A DNA stretch of 33,741 nt. It comes from Magnetospirillum sp. 64-120. GTDB lineage: Bacteria > Pseudomonadota > Alphaproteobacteria > Rhodospirillales > Magnetospirillaceae. A program made the position numbers and the translations under genes. The notes below the pieces were generated by a model. It worked only from the letters and a program-made list of their open reading frames with translations. It had not been told where the DNA came from and did not search any database. Each line of letters opens with the position of its first letter. The first letter of the stretch is position 1. Below are positions 25,249 through 33,578 of the stretch, piece after piece. The stretch spans positions 226,456 to 260,196 of the forward strand of contig MKVK01000051.1 of the NCBI GenBank assembly GCA_001898825.1, given 5' to 3'.

Positions 25249-25259
25249 CCTTGATTCAA

Positions 25260-26537
25260 TTAGCCTTCTTCCGATTCGGCCTGCGGCGGGGTCAGGCGGA
25301 TCGAGGTGATCTGGTTGCGGTGACGGCGCACCACTTCGAAGCGGAAGCCGTGAAAGCGGAAAACCTGCCCGGCGGTGGGAATTTGCCGGCTTTCATGCAA
25401 CAGCAAGCCGGCGATGGTGGTGGCTTGGTCGTCGGGCAGCCGCCATTCGAACTGACGGTTCAAGTCGCGGATGGTCACCGTGCCGTCCACCACGAAGGAG
25501 CCGTCGGTCTGGGGCCGCACCCCGGCGACGGAAATGTCGTGTTCGTCGACGATGTCGCCGACGATCTCCTCCAGGATGTCTTCTAGGGTGACCACGCCCA
25601 TCAGGGCGCCGTATTCGTCCACCACCAGGGCGAAATGCTCACGCCGCGCCTTGAAGGCCTCCAACTGTTCCAACAAAGTGGTGGAATCGGGAATGAACCA
25701 CGGCTTGGACGCCAATTCCGAGACGTCCAGCTTGTTCACCTCGCCGCCCAAGGCGCGGATCGCCCGCAGCACGTCCTTGGCGTGGACGACGCCGATGATG
25801 TTGTCGTGATCATTGCGCCACAACGGAATGCGGGTATAGGGCGAGCCCAGGATCTGATCGACGATGTCCTCGGGCGGCAGATCGGCGTCCAGGGTGACCA
25901 TGTTCTTGCGATGGGTCATCACCTCGCCCACTTCCACGTCGCCCAGTTCCAGGATGGACCGCAACATGCGCCGTTCCTCGCGCACTTCATCCTGGGTGGC
26001 GTGGACCTCGATGGCGCCGCGCAATTCCATCATGGCGCTTTCGATGGACGCCTCGGTGGCGTATCTGGCGCCGAACAGCTTGAAGAACAAGCGGGTGGCC
26101 AGTTCGATGGCCTTGACGAAAGGCGACAGCGTCTTGGTCAGCACCATCACCGGACCCGACAAGGTCAGCGCCACCTTGTTGGCGTTATAGATGGCATAGG
26201 TCTTGGGCAACACCTCGCCGAACATGACCACGATCACAGTCATGCCGGCGGTGGCATAGGCGATTCCCGCTTCGCCGAACAACGACATCATGGCGCTGGT
26301 GGCCAGGGACGACGCCAGGATGTTGACCAGATTGTTGCCCAGCAACAAGGAACCGATCAGCCGGTCACGGGCGGCGATCAAGCGGTTGACCCGCTTGGCC
26401 CGCCGGCTGCCGTCTTGTTCCATCTGATGCATGACCGGCCGCGACACCGCCGTCAGCGCCGTTTCCGAGCCGGAAAAGAACGCCGACATCAGCAGCAGCA
26501 GGAAGATGATCACCAGCGACAGGGTGGTCATGTCCAT
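25260..26537 (-). CDS. CorC/CNNM-type membrane protein with CBS domains
   Basis: This 425-residue protein has an N-terminal DUF21/CNNM membrane domain with about four helices (LSLVIIFLLLLMSAFFSGSETALTAVSR and LLLGNNLVNILASSLATSAM), a pair of CBS domains (about 200-330, with VMTHRKNMVTLDADLPPEDIV, YTRIPLW and LVVDEYGALMGVVTLEDILEEIVGDI) and a C-terminal CorC_HlyC domain (VDGTVTIRDLNRQFEW). The family is linked to Mg2+ or Co2+ efflux and binds ATP-Mg. I start at ATG 26537 (MDMTTLS), with GGAG nine bases upstream and 4 nt after the aroB stop. Confidence 0.92.
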   Translation of the reverse strand: MDMTTLSLVIIFLLLLMSAFFSGSETALTAVSRPVMHQMEQDGSRRAKRVNRLIAARDRLIGSLLLGNNLVNILASSLATSAMMSLFGEAGIAYATAGMTVIVVMFGEVLPKTYAIYNANKVALTLSGPVMVLTKTLSPFVKAIELATRLFFKLFGARYATEASIESAMMELRGAIEVHATQDEVREERRMLRSILELGDVEVGEVMTHRKNMVTLDADLPPEDIVDQILGSPYTRIPLWRNDHDNIIGVVHAKDVLRAIRALGGEVNKLDVSELASKPWFIPDSTTLLEQLEAFKARREHFALVVDEYGALMGVVTLEDILEEIVGDIVDEHDISVAGVRPQTDGSFVVDGTVTIRDLNRQFEWRLPDDQATTIAGLLLHESRQIPTAGQVFRFHGFRFEVVRRHRNQITSIRLTPPQAESEEG

Positions 26538-26541
26538 GGGG

Positions 26542-27648
26542 TCAGGCTCCGATGAACTCGGCCAACATCTCCCGCACTGCCGCTTCCGGCACATCCGGGG
26601 TCAGGAAGCTTTGGCCGATGCCGCGGGCCAGCACGAAAGTGATCTTGCCGTCCTTCACCTTCTTGTCGCCGGCCATGTGATGAACCAGCCGGTCCACATC
26701 CCAGTGGCGTTGCTTGGACAGCCGGATCGGCATGCCCACGGCACCCAGGTGGCGTTCCAGGCGGTCCACGTCGGAAAACGGCGCCAGCCCCATGCGGGCC
26801 GACAGGTGGAAGGCCATGATCATGCCCAATCCCACCGCTTCGCCGTGCAGGATTTCATCGCCATAGCCGGTTTCCGCTTCCAAGGCGTGGCCGAAGGTGT
26901 GGCCCAGGTTCAACAGTGCCCGGATGCCGCCTTCGCGTTCGTCGGCGGCGACGACGCGGGCCTTGGCCCGGCACGAGATGGCCACCGCGTAACGGCGCGC
27001 CGCCACGTCGCCGGCGATCACCTTGTCGCCGTTGGCTTCCAGCCAGGAAAAGAAGTCGGGGTCATCGATGCAGCCGTATTTCACTACTTCGGCGTAGCCG
27101 GCCAGCACTTGGCGGCGCGGCAGGCTGTCCAGCACCGAGATGTCGGCAAGCACCAGACGCGGCTGGTGGAAGGCGCCCACCAGGTTCTTGCCCTTCTTGG
27201 TGTTGATGCCGGTCTTGCCGCCCACCGACGAATCCACCTGGGCCAAAAGCGTGGTGGGGATTTGGACGAAGTCGACGCCGCGTTGCAGGATGGATGCCGC
27301 GAAACCGGTCAGGTCCCCGACCACGCCGCCGCCCAGGGCGACGATCATGGTGGACCGTTCGCAGCGCGCTTCCAGCATGGTGTCCAGCAGGGCTTCCAGA
27401 TGGGCGAAATCCTTGGTGTGTTCGCCATGGGTGACCTGAGTGTGCTGGTGGGCGATGCCCGCCTTGTCCAGGGATGCCAGCACCCGGTCCAGATAGATCG
27501 GCCCCACCTGGTCATCGGTGACCACGAAGGCCCGTTTGCCGCGCATCACCGGGACCATCAGCGCGCCGGTCTGGTCCAAAAGGTCGGATCCGATCAGGAT
27601 GTCGTATCCGCGATCGGCCAAATCCATGTGCAGACGGTCGATGCTCAT
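26542..27648 (-). CDS. aroB: 3-dehydroquinate synthase AroB
   Basis: This 368-residue NAD- and metal-dependent enzyme makes 3-dehydroquinate from DAHP, step two of the shikimate pathway. Visible are VTHGEHTKDFAHLEALLDTML, GGGVVGDLTGFAAS, PTTLLAQVDSSVGGKTGIN (catalytic Lys region) and NLGHTFGHALE with metal-binding His. Its ATG shares one base with the aroK stop (TGATG), and the CorC-type gene follows after 4 nt, so aroK-aroB-corC is one operon. Confidence 0.96.
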   Translation of the reverse strand: MSIDRLHMDLADRGYDILIGSDLLDQTGALMVPVMRGKRAFVVTDDQVGPIYLDRVLASLDKAGIAHQHTQVTHGEHTKDFAHLEALLDTMLEARCERSTMIVALGGGVVGDLTGFAASILQRGVDFVQIPTTLLAQVDSSVGGKTGINTKKGKNLVGAFHQPRLVLADISVLDSLPRRQVLAGYAEVVKYGCIDDPDFFSWLEANGDKVIAGDVAARRYAVAISCRAKARVVAADEREGGIRALLNLGHTFGHALEAETGYGDEILHGEAVGLGMIMAFHLSARMGLAPFSDVDRLERHLGAVGMPIRLSKQRHWDVDRLVHHMAGDKKVKDGKITFVLARGIGQSFLTPDVPEAAVREMLAEFIGA

Positions 27649-28247
27649 CAGCTCTTCTCCAGTTCCTGGATGATTTTGGCGACGGTGATTTCCGGGGGTT
27701 CGTCGGTGGAATCGACGATGATGTCGGCTTCGGCGTAGATGGGGTAACGAGCATCCATCAGCCGCGACAGGATTTCGCGTGGATCGCCGGTTTTCAACAG
27801 CGGGCGGTGGTCGCGGCCCGACGTGCGCTTGACCAGCAGGTCAAGGTCGGCGCGAATCCACACCGACAACGCGCCTTGCTTGATGCGGGCGCGGGTGTCC
27901 GGGTCGACGAAGGCGCCGCCGCCGGTGGCCAGGATGCAGGGTTCGCCTTCCATCAGCCGGGCGATGACCTTGCGCTCGCCGTCGCGGAAGGCGGCTTCGC
28001 CATGCTTGGCGAAGTAATCGCTGATGGAACAACCGGCGGCGGCCTCGAATTCCACGTCGGAATCGATGAAGGCGACACCCAGGCGGGCCGCCAGCCGACG
28101 CCCGACACAGGACTTGCCGGCGCCCATCAGTCCGACCAGCACGATGGTGCGATCCAGACCCCGCGCCGGACGCGATTGATCCGTCGGGGCCGTGCCCCGC
28201 GATTGATCCTGGGGGGCGACGCCGATACACTGCCCCTGTTTCGCCAT
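27648..28247 (-). CDS. aroK: Shikimate kinase AroK with N-terminal extension
   Basis: This 199-residue enzyme phosphorylates shikimate with ATP. The core begins near residue 32: TIVLVGLMGAGKSCVGRRLA (Walker A), FIDSDVEFE (Asp for Mg and shikimate), FRDGERKV, ATGGGAF and RDHRPLLK (lid Arg). Residues 1-31 are an unusual tail containing the repeat DQSRGTAPTDQSRPARG, made by a 12-bp direct repeat around a small GC hairpin. No alternative start codon in frame gives the core alone. The upstream AGGA supports ATG 28247. It forms an operon with aroB. Confidence 0.94.
   Translation of the reverse strand: MAKQGQCIGVAPQDQSRGTAPTDQSRPARGLDRTIVLVGLMGAGKSCVGRRLAARLGVAFIDSDVEFEAAAGCSISDYFAKHGEAAFRDGERKVIARLMEGEPCILATGGGAFVDPDTRARIKQGALSVWIRADLDLLVKRTSGRDHRPLLKTGDPREILSRLMDARYPIYAEADIIVDSTDEPPEITVAKIIQELEKS
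28171..28209. repeat. 12-bp direct repeat with hairpin inside aroK
   Basis: CGCGATTGATCC occurs at 28171-28182 and 28198-28209. Between them is the hairpin GGGGC-CGT-GCCCC (28186-28198). The period is 27 bp, so the reading frame is kept and the AroK tail repeats DQSR. Confidence 0.8.
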
Positions 28248-28364
28248 GGTCCAATCCTAAAGTTTTGCGTGCGGACCGAAACGGCCGACGAATTTCGTTT
28301 GCTGACTTTTATCCGCCCGCCCTCGGGCCTGTCCAGAAATCATAACCAAGGTTGAGCGCGTTCC

Positions 28365-28505
28365 ATGGGTAAGATTGCCGGTATTCTGCTTGTTCTGGTG
28401 CTGTTGGCCTTGGTGGGCGGCGGCATTTTCCTGGCCACGTTCGACCTGCCGGCGCCGACGGCGCGGGTGGAAAAGGTGATCGCCGATGACCGTCTGGCGC
28501 GCTAA
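28365..28505 (+). CDS. 46-residue single-helix membrane peptide
   Basis: The frame encodes MGKIAGILLVLVLLALVGGG followed by IFLATFDLPAPTARVEKVIADDRLAR. A single strong hydrophobic helix (about 4-25) begins close to a Lys, so the N-terminus is probably cytoplasmic with a short periplasmic tail. The TAA at 28503-28505 lies 20 bases into the next gene (ATG 28486), a frame-shifted overlap that argues for coupling with the exported 574-residue protein. The ribosome-binding site is weak (AAGG at 28348). The small size hides it from ordinary length cut-offs. The function is unknown. Confidence 0.75.
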   Translation: MGKIAGILLVLVLLALVGGGIFLATFDLPAPTARVEKVIADDRLAR

Positions 28506-30210
28506 GCCCGCCCGGGCTTTGCCGTTGGCAGCGTTGCTGCTGGCGGTTCCGGTGGTCGCCTGGGCGCAACAGCCCCTGCCGCTGACCCAGCCCTTCGACC
28601 CCGAAACCATGGAAAAGGCCGACCCCCCGGCCTATGAAAATGTCGGCAATATCGGCGTTGACGCGTTGAAGGCGCCGAACCCGCAGGCGGTCGGCACCAT
28701 GGACGTGCACCAGGGCGGGTTTTCCGCCGCGCTGTGGAACGGCACCAGCGCCGAGGTGGCCCGTGCCTTGCTGCCGCGCCTGCCCGGCACCGCCGCTTCC
28801 CCCACCATCCGTTCGCTGGAACGTCGCCTGCTGCTGACCGCGGCGCCGCCGCCGGAAGGCGCCCAGGCGGAAGCCCGTCCGTCCCTGGTGGAACTGCGGG
28901 CCGAACGCCTGCTGGCGTTGGGTGACCTGGACGGCGTTGTCGGCCTGACCAACGCCGCCCCGGCGGCGGTGGAAGGCGCGTTGTCGGCCAAGGTTCAGCG
29001 CGACGCCCATCTGCTGGCCGGTCGTATCGACCAGGCCTGCGCCCAGGTACCCGCCGCGTCCGACCCGGAAAGCGCCCGCCTGGTCACCTTCTGCCAGCTG
29101 GCCCAGGGTCAAACCCTGCAAGGCAATCTGTCCTTGGACCTACTGCGGGAACGCCATGGCGCCGATAGCGGTTTCATCGCCGCCGCCGAAGTGTTGGCCG
29201 GTTTGCCGCCTGTCCCCAACGCCAAGATCGAGGTGGCCGAGCTGACCCCCTTGCACGTGGCGCTGTTCAAGGCGGCGAAGATGGCGCTGCCGGAAGACGC
29301 CCTGGCCAAGGCGCCGGCGGTGGTCGCCCGCGCCATCGCCGACAATGAAGCCGCCCCCATGGACCAGCGTGTCGCCGCCGCCGAACGGGCCGAGGCGGTG
29401 GGACTGATGAGCGCCGACGACCTGCGCAAACTGTATCTGTCGCTGACCTTCGCCCCCGACGAGATGTCGTCGCCGCTGGAACGCGCCGCCAGCGCCGGCA
29501 ACCATGGCCGCGCCCTGTTGTTCCGCGCGGCTTTCGACCAGCCCGATCCGCTTCTGAAGGCCCGCTTCGCCGCCGCCGCGGTGGACATGGCGGTGGCCCG
29601 CAATCTGGTCGCCGGCACCGCCCGGGTGTTCGAACCCATCATCGCCGCCACCAAGCCTGACGCCGCCCTGTCGCGGCAAGCTCCGTCCTTCGCCCGCGCC
29701 TTCTATGCCCTGGGTCGGCCGGAAGCCGCCGCCAAGTGGATGGACATCGCCAAGGCCGACGTCGCCATGGTACGCGAGGCGGAAAAGCTGTGGCCTTTGG
29801 CCGCCATCAGCGAATTCGGCCCCGGACAGCCGGTGTCCCTGGCCGGTTTGGCCGGCTGGCGGGCGTCGCTGGCCGATCTGGCCCCCGACGTGGTGGCGCG
29901 CCGCAACGGCGTGGTCTTGGGCATCCTGGCCGGTCTGGGGGCCAAGGTTCCGGACAGCGCCTGGCTGGCCACCCTGCCCTTGCCGGCCGGCGGGCCGCAG
30001 CCCGGCCTGTTCGCCATGATGCAGGGCGCTGCCCTGGACGCCCGTTTGGGCGGCACTTTGCTGGCATCCCTGGCCACCATGGGCGACACCCCCTTGGATA
30101 AGATCGACGTCATGACCCTGTCCGAGGTGATCAGCGCCCTGGCGGTGGTCGGTCTGGCCGAGGACGGCCGCGCCCTGGCCCGTGAAGCTTTGCTGGCGAA
30201 TGGCATCTGA
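28486..30210 (+). CDS. Large secreted Ala-rich helical protein, function unknown
   Basis: This 574-residue protein has a clear signal peptide (RAKPARALPLAALLLAVPVVAWA, cleavage near 27-28) and then a Pro-rich stretch (QPLPLTQPFDPETMEKADPPAY). The rest is Ala- and Leu-rich and probably an all-helical repeat solenoid, with short helices such as LLPRLPGTAASPTIRSLERRLLL and KARFAAAAVDMAVARNLVA. Two or three Cys are seen (QACAQVPAAS, VTFCQLAQG). It is periplasmic or at the outer face. Similar proteins occur across alphaproteobacteria next to xerD, but I know no function. It overlaps the 46-residue peptide gene upstream and xerD downstream (11 nt). Confidence 0.82.
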   Translation: MTVWRAKPARALPLAALLLAVPVVAWAQQPLPLTQPFDPETMEKADPPAYENVGNIGVDALKAPNPQAVGTMDVHQGGFSAALWNGTSAEVARALLPRLPGTAASPTIRSLERRLLLTAAPPPEGAQAEARPSLVELRAERLLALGDLDGVVGLTNAAPAAVEGALSAKVQRDAHLLAGRIDQACAQVPAASDPESARLVTFCQLAQGQTLQGNLSLDLLRERHGADSGFIAAAEVLAGLPPVPNAKIEVAELTPLHVALFKAAKMALPEDALAKAPAVVARAIADNEAAPMDQRVAAAERAEAVGLMSADDLRKLYLSLTFAPDEMSSPLERAASAGNHGRALLFRAAFDQPDPLLKARFAAAAVDMAVARNLVAGTARVFEPIIAATKPDAALSRQAPSFARAFYALGRPEAAAKWMDIAKADVAMVREAEKLWPLAAISEFGPGQPVSLAGLAGWRASLADLAPDVVARRNGVVLGILAGLGAKVPDSAWLATLPLPAGGPQPGLFAMMQGAALDARLGGTLLASLATMGDTPLDKIDVMTLSEVISALAVVGLAEDGRALAREALLANGI

Positions 30211-31120
30211 ACGCCACACCGAAGCTTTTCTGGAAATGATGGCGGTGGAACGCGCCGCCGCCATCAACACCCTGGACGCCTATCGGCGTGATCTTGACGA
30301 TTTGGACGCTTTTCTGACCCGGCGCGGCACAACCCCGCACAAAGCCGGGGCCGATGACCTGTCCGCTTATATGCGGTCCCTGGCCGATTGCGGTCTGGCC
30401 ACCCGCACTCAGGCGCGGCGGCTGTCCTGTCTGCGGCAATTCTATGCCTTCGTCTTCGCCGAAGGCTGGCGGGCGGACGACCCGACCACCCGCCTGGACG
30501 CCCCCCGTCTGGGCCGGCCCTTGCCCAAATATCTGTCGGAAGCGGACGTGGAGCAGCTGTTGGCCGGGGCCCGCGCCCTGCCCGCCCCCAACGGGGTGAT
30601 GATGACCGCTCTGTTGGAAGTGCTGTACGCCACCGGTCTGCGCGTCTCGGAATTGGTGGGGCTGCCGTTTTCCGCTGCGGCCCGTGATCCATCGGTGCTG
30701 ATCGTGCGTGGCAAGGGCGACAAGGAACGCATGGTGCCGCTGTCCGACCCGGCCCGTCAGGCCCTGCGTGATTGGTTGCCGGTCCGTCAGAATTTGCTGG
30801 GTAAAGGCAAGGGATCGCGTTGGCTGTTCCCCGGAACCGGCAAAGCGGGGCATTTGACCCGCTCTGGTTTCGCCCGGGCGCTTTTGAAAGTGGGCATGGC
30901 AGCCGGCATCGATCCCCGGCGGTTGTCGCCCCACGTGCTGCGCCACGCCTTCGCCACCCATCTTTTGGCCCATGGCGCCGATCTGCGGGTGGTCCAGGAA
31001 ATGCTGGGCCATGCCGACATCGCCACCACCGAGATTTACACCCATGTGCTGGAAGAACCGAAAGCGCGGCTGGTCAACCAGCATCACCCGCTGGCGGGAT
31101 TGCTGAAACCCAAGGGCTGA
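30200..31120 (+). CDS. xerD: Site-specific tyrosine recombinase XerD
   Basis: This 306-residue recombinase resolves chromosome dimers at dif with XerC. The N-terminal SAM-like DNA-binding domain covers about 5-90 (FLEMMAVERAAAINTLDAYRRDLDDL) and the catalytic domain about 105-300. All catalytic residues are present: Arg148 (ATGLRVSELV), Lys172 (RGKGDKERMVPL), His245 and Arg248 (SPHVLRHAFATHLL), His271 (LGHADIATTEIYTH) and Tyr280. I chose ATG 30200, which overlaps the secreted-protein gene by 11 nt. Xer length and housekeeping context argue against a mobile-element integrase. Confidence 0.93.
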   Translation: MASERHTEAFLEMMAVERAAAINTLDAYRRDLDDLDAFLTRRGTTPHKAGADDLSAYMRSLADCGLATRTQARRLSCLRQFYAFVFAEGWRADDPTTRLDAPRLGRPLPKYLSEADVEQLLAGARALPAPNGVMMTALLEVLYATGLRVSELVGLPFSAAARDPSVLIVRGKGDKERMVPLSDPARQALRDWLPVRQNLLGKGKGSRWLFPGTGKAGHLTRSGFARALLKVGMAAGIDPRRLSPHVLRHAFATHLLAHGADLRVVQEMLGHADIATTEIYTHVLEEPKARLVNQHHPLAGLLKPKG

Positions 31121-31164
31121 CTATGCTATAAGCCGCTGAAACGAGCTTTGGCGGATTGTGACAC

Positions 31165-31401
31165 ATGATTCTCTATACCTTGCGCTGCGCCCACGACCAT
31201 CACTTCGAACAGTGGTTCGACAATTCGTCCGATTACGACGCCAAGAAGACGGCCGGCCAGCTGGTCTGCCCGGAATGCGGCGAAAAGCATGTGGAAAAGG
31301 CCATCATGGCCCCCAGCGTCGGCAAGTCCGCTGCCGCCGCTCCGGCCCCCGCCTGCACCCCCATGGGCTGTGGCGGCTGCCAGTTCGCCGGGCAGCATTG
31401 A
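31165..31401 (+). CDS. Short DUF1178-like zinc-ribbon protein
   Basis: This 78-residue protein begins MILYTLRCAHDHHFEQWFDNSSDYDAK, the N-terminus of DUF1178 proteins, with LVCPECGEKHVEKAIMAPSVG as its zinc ribbon (Cys8 plus CPEC). Typical DUF1178 proteins run to about 140 residues or more. Here the C-terminal half is replaced by an Ala/Pro linker and a Cys-rich end, PACTPMGCGGCQFAGQH. No continuation is seen in other frames, so I take it as a short variant rather than a frameshift. A terminator hairpin overlaps the stop. Confidence 0.8.
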   Translation: MILYTLRCAHDHHFEQWFDNSSDYDAKKTAGQLVCPECGEKHVEKAIMAPSVGKSAAAAPAPACTPMGCGGCQFAGQH

Positions 31402-31422
31402 CCGCTTTGCGGTCAGTGCTTG
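31395..31422 (+). terminator. Hairpin terminator overlapping the stop of the DUF1178-like gene
   Basis: GCATTGACCGC (31395-31405) pairs with GCGGTCAGTGC (31409-31419) around loop TTT, an 11-bp stem with one T-G wobble. It is followed by TTGTT. The TGA stop (31399-31401) is in the 5' arm. Confidence 0.65.
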
Positions 31423-31487
31423 TTGGCGCGAGACGCTGCCCGTGCCGGGCCGGCTCAGACGCCGCCGGGCTTTAAGCGGAATCGTGA

Positions 31488-32741
31488 TTACAACGGCTCG
31501 CCGCGCATCATGCGCGGCAAGTCGCCGACCACCCCCATGGCGTGCTTCATGAAGAAGCGCTTCACGCCCGGCATTTTCTGGACGGCGGCCAGACCCAGGT
31601 CGCGGGCCAGCTTCACCGGCCCGATATCGTTGGAAAACAGCCGCACCATCACGTCGGTCAGACCCAGCATCAGCATGTTGTCGAAGCGCCGCCAGCGTTC
31701 ATAGCGGGCCAGTACGTCCGGACCGCCCACGTCCAGGCCCAGGCGACGGCAGTCCACCACCACTTCGACTAAGGCGGCCACGTCGCGGATGCCCATGTTC
31801 ATGCCTTGTCCGGCCACCGGATGCATGCCGTGGGCGGCGTCGCCGATCAGCACCAGACGGTGGTCGACAGCGCGGTCGGCCAATTGCAGGGTCAGCGGAT
31901 AATGGAAGCGCGGGCCGGCCAGGGTGACTTCACCCAGGAAGTCGCCGAAACGGGTTTTCAGCTCGGCCAGGAAGGATTCATCACTTTGGCCGACGATGGC
32001 GTCGGCCAGATGCAGCCGTTCCGTCCACACGATGGACGACCGGTTGCCGGTCATCGGCAGGATGGCGAAGGGGCCCGACGGCAGGAACCGTTCATGGGCG
32101 ATGCCGTCATGGGGCTTTTCATGGGTCACCGTGGTGACGATGCCCGACTGACCATAGCCGAAGCGTTGCACGCCGATGCCGGCCAGCCGGCGAATGGTGG
32201 AACCGCGGCCGTCGGCGCCCACCACCAGGGCGGCGCGGACGGTCCGGCCGTCTTCCAGGGTGACGCTGGCGCCGTCGCGGTCGCGCGCCAGGGCCGACAC
32301 CCGGGCCGGGGCCAGGACTTGGGCATCGGGTAGTTGCGCCAGGCGCTGGTGGATGGCGCGGCGGATGGTGGTGTTCTCGACGATCCAGCCAAAGGGTTCG
32401 TCGCCGACGCTGTCATGGTCGTAATGCAGGAACAGCGGCGAAGCGTTGTCGGTGACGCGGATTTCCAGAATCGGCCCGGCTTCGTCTTCCATCAGCGGCC
32501 AGACGCCGGCGCCGACAAACACCCGCTTGGCCGACAAAGCGATGGCGATGGAGCGGCCGTCGGTGCCAGGACGGGCCAGATCGGCGGGGTCGACGGATTC
32601 CACCACCACCACCTTGACGCCGGCCTGGGCCAGGGCGCAGGCGGTCAGGCCACCGACCGGACCACCGCCGACGACCACGACGTCGCAGCGGATGGTATGG
32701 GGTTCGGTTTCGAACTGGATTTCAGGGTCTGACGTGCTCAT
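31488..32741 (-). CDS. UbiH/UbiF/VisC/COQ6-family FAD hydroxylase
   Basis: This 417-residue flavin monooxygenase of the ubiquinone-biosynthesis group has GGGPVGG (25-31) in the FAD Rossmann motif, VGADGRGS (174-181, the DG motif) and LIGDAAHGMHPVAGQGMNMGIRD (298-320, FAD ribose site and UbiH signature). It would hydroxylate one ring position of the ubiquinone precursor. Which position (C1, C5 or C6) cannot be decided from sequence alone, since alphaproteobacteria use UbiH, UbiL and UbiM variants. I chose ATG 32741 (MSTSDPEIQFETEPHTIRCDVVVVGGG); an open extension to 32927 shows no family similarity and covers the candidate sigma-54 promoter of the PII gene. Confidence 0.9.
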   Translation of the reverse strand: MSTSDPEIQFETEPHTIRCDVVVVGGGPVGGLTACALAQAGVKVVVVESVDPADLARPGTDGRSIAIALSAKRVFVGAGVWPLMEDEAGPILEIRVTDNASPLFLHYDHDSVGDEPFGWIVENTTIRRAIHQRLAQLPDAQVLAPARVSALARDRDGASVTLEDGRTVRAALVVGADGRGSTIRRLAGIGVQRFGYGQSGIVTTVTHEKPHDGIAHERFLPSGPFAILPMTGNRSSIVWTERLHLADAIVGQSDESFLAELKTRFGDFLGEVTLAGPRFHYPLTLQLADRAVDHRLVLIGDAAHGMHPVAGQGMNMGIRDVAALVEVVVDCRRLGLDVGGPDVLARYERWRRFDNMLMLGLTDVMVRLFSNDIGPVKLARDLGLAAVQKMPGVKRFFMKHAMGVVGDLPRMMRGEPL

Positions 32742-32905
32742 GTCATTGATGTGCCATCGGCAAGGGCAAAGCGCAAGCGCGGCAATGGGACAGCGCACGA
32801 ATCGGGCAGCCCCTTTGGCAAATGTCCATGTTTTAGGCATATCAAGGATGGCACAAGCTTTCGGCATTCGCCTGAAATTGGCGCATTCCATGACTTTGAC
32901 GGTTT

Positions 32906-33358
<453 letters not shown>

Positions 33359-33484
33359 TCCCGGCTTCGGCCGCGGGGTTTGGCTGCACAGGATTTGAAC
33401 AGTGCAGTCTGCAAGCGCTCAAGAATTAGTCATCGCTACTGTCCCATTCACAGGAGAAGGCGGCGAAAGCGCCGTTTGGCCGGC

Positions 33485-33500
33485 TGGCATGGTTCTTGTT
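33485..33500 (+). promoter_or_regulatory. Candidate sigma-54 promoter of amtB
   Basis: TGGCATG-GTTC-TTGTT matches TGGCAYG-N4-TTGCW with one mismatch and exact spacing, 79 bases before the amtB ATG. Upstream lies an inverted pair CTGCAC (33384-33389) and GTGCAG (33402-33407), which resembles half-sites of NtrC operators but has a wider gap. Confidence 0.5.
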
Positions 33501-33578
33501 TAACCAGCGCCAGCACCGGGAGGGCCCGCAAGGGGTCCCGGCAATCCAACCAGATGCAAAGCCGCTTCGGGGGTACCC

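Noticed and set aside
30200-31120. XerD as the integrase of a mobile element
   Set aside because: Length, motifs and housekeeping neighbours fit chromosomal XerD. There are no att repeats, phage genes or tRNA target nearby.
32849-32864. TGGCAC as a sigma-54 -24 element upstream of the PII gene
   Set aside because: The GC of a -12 element is two bases out of register, so the required spacing is not met.
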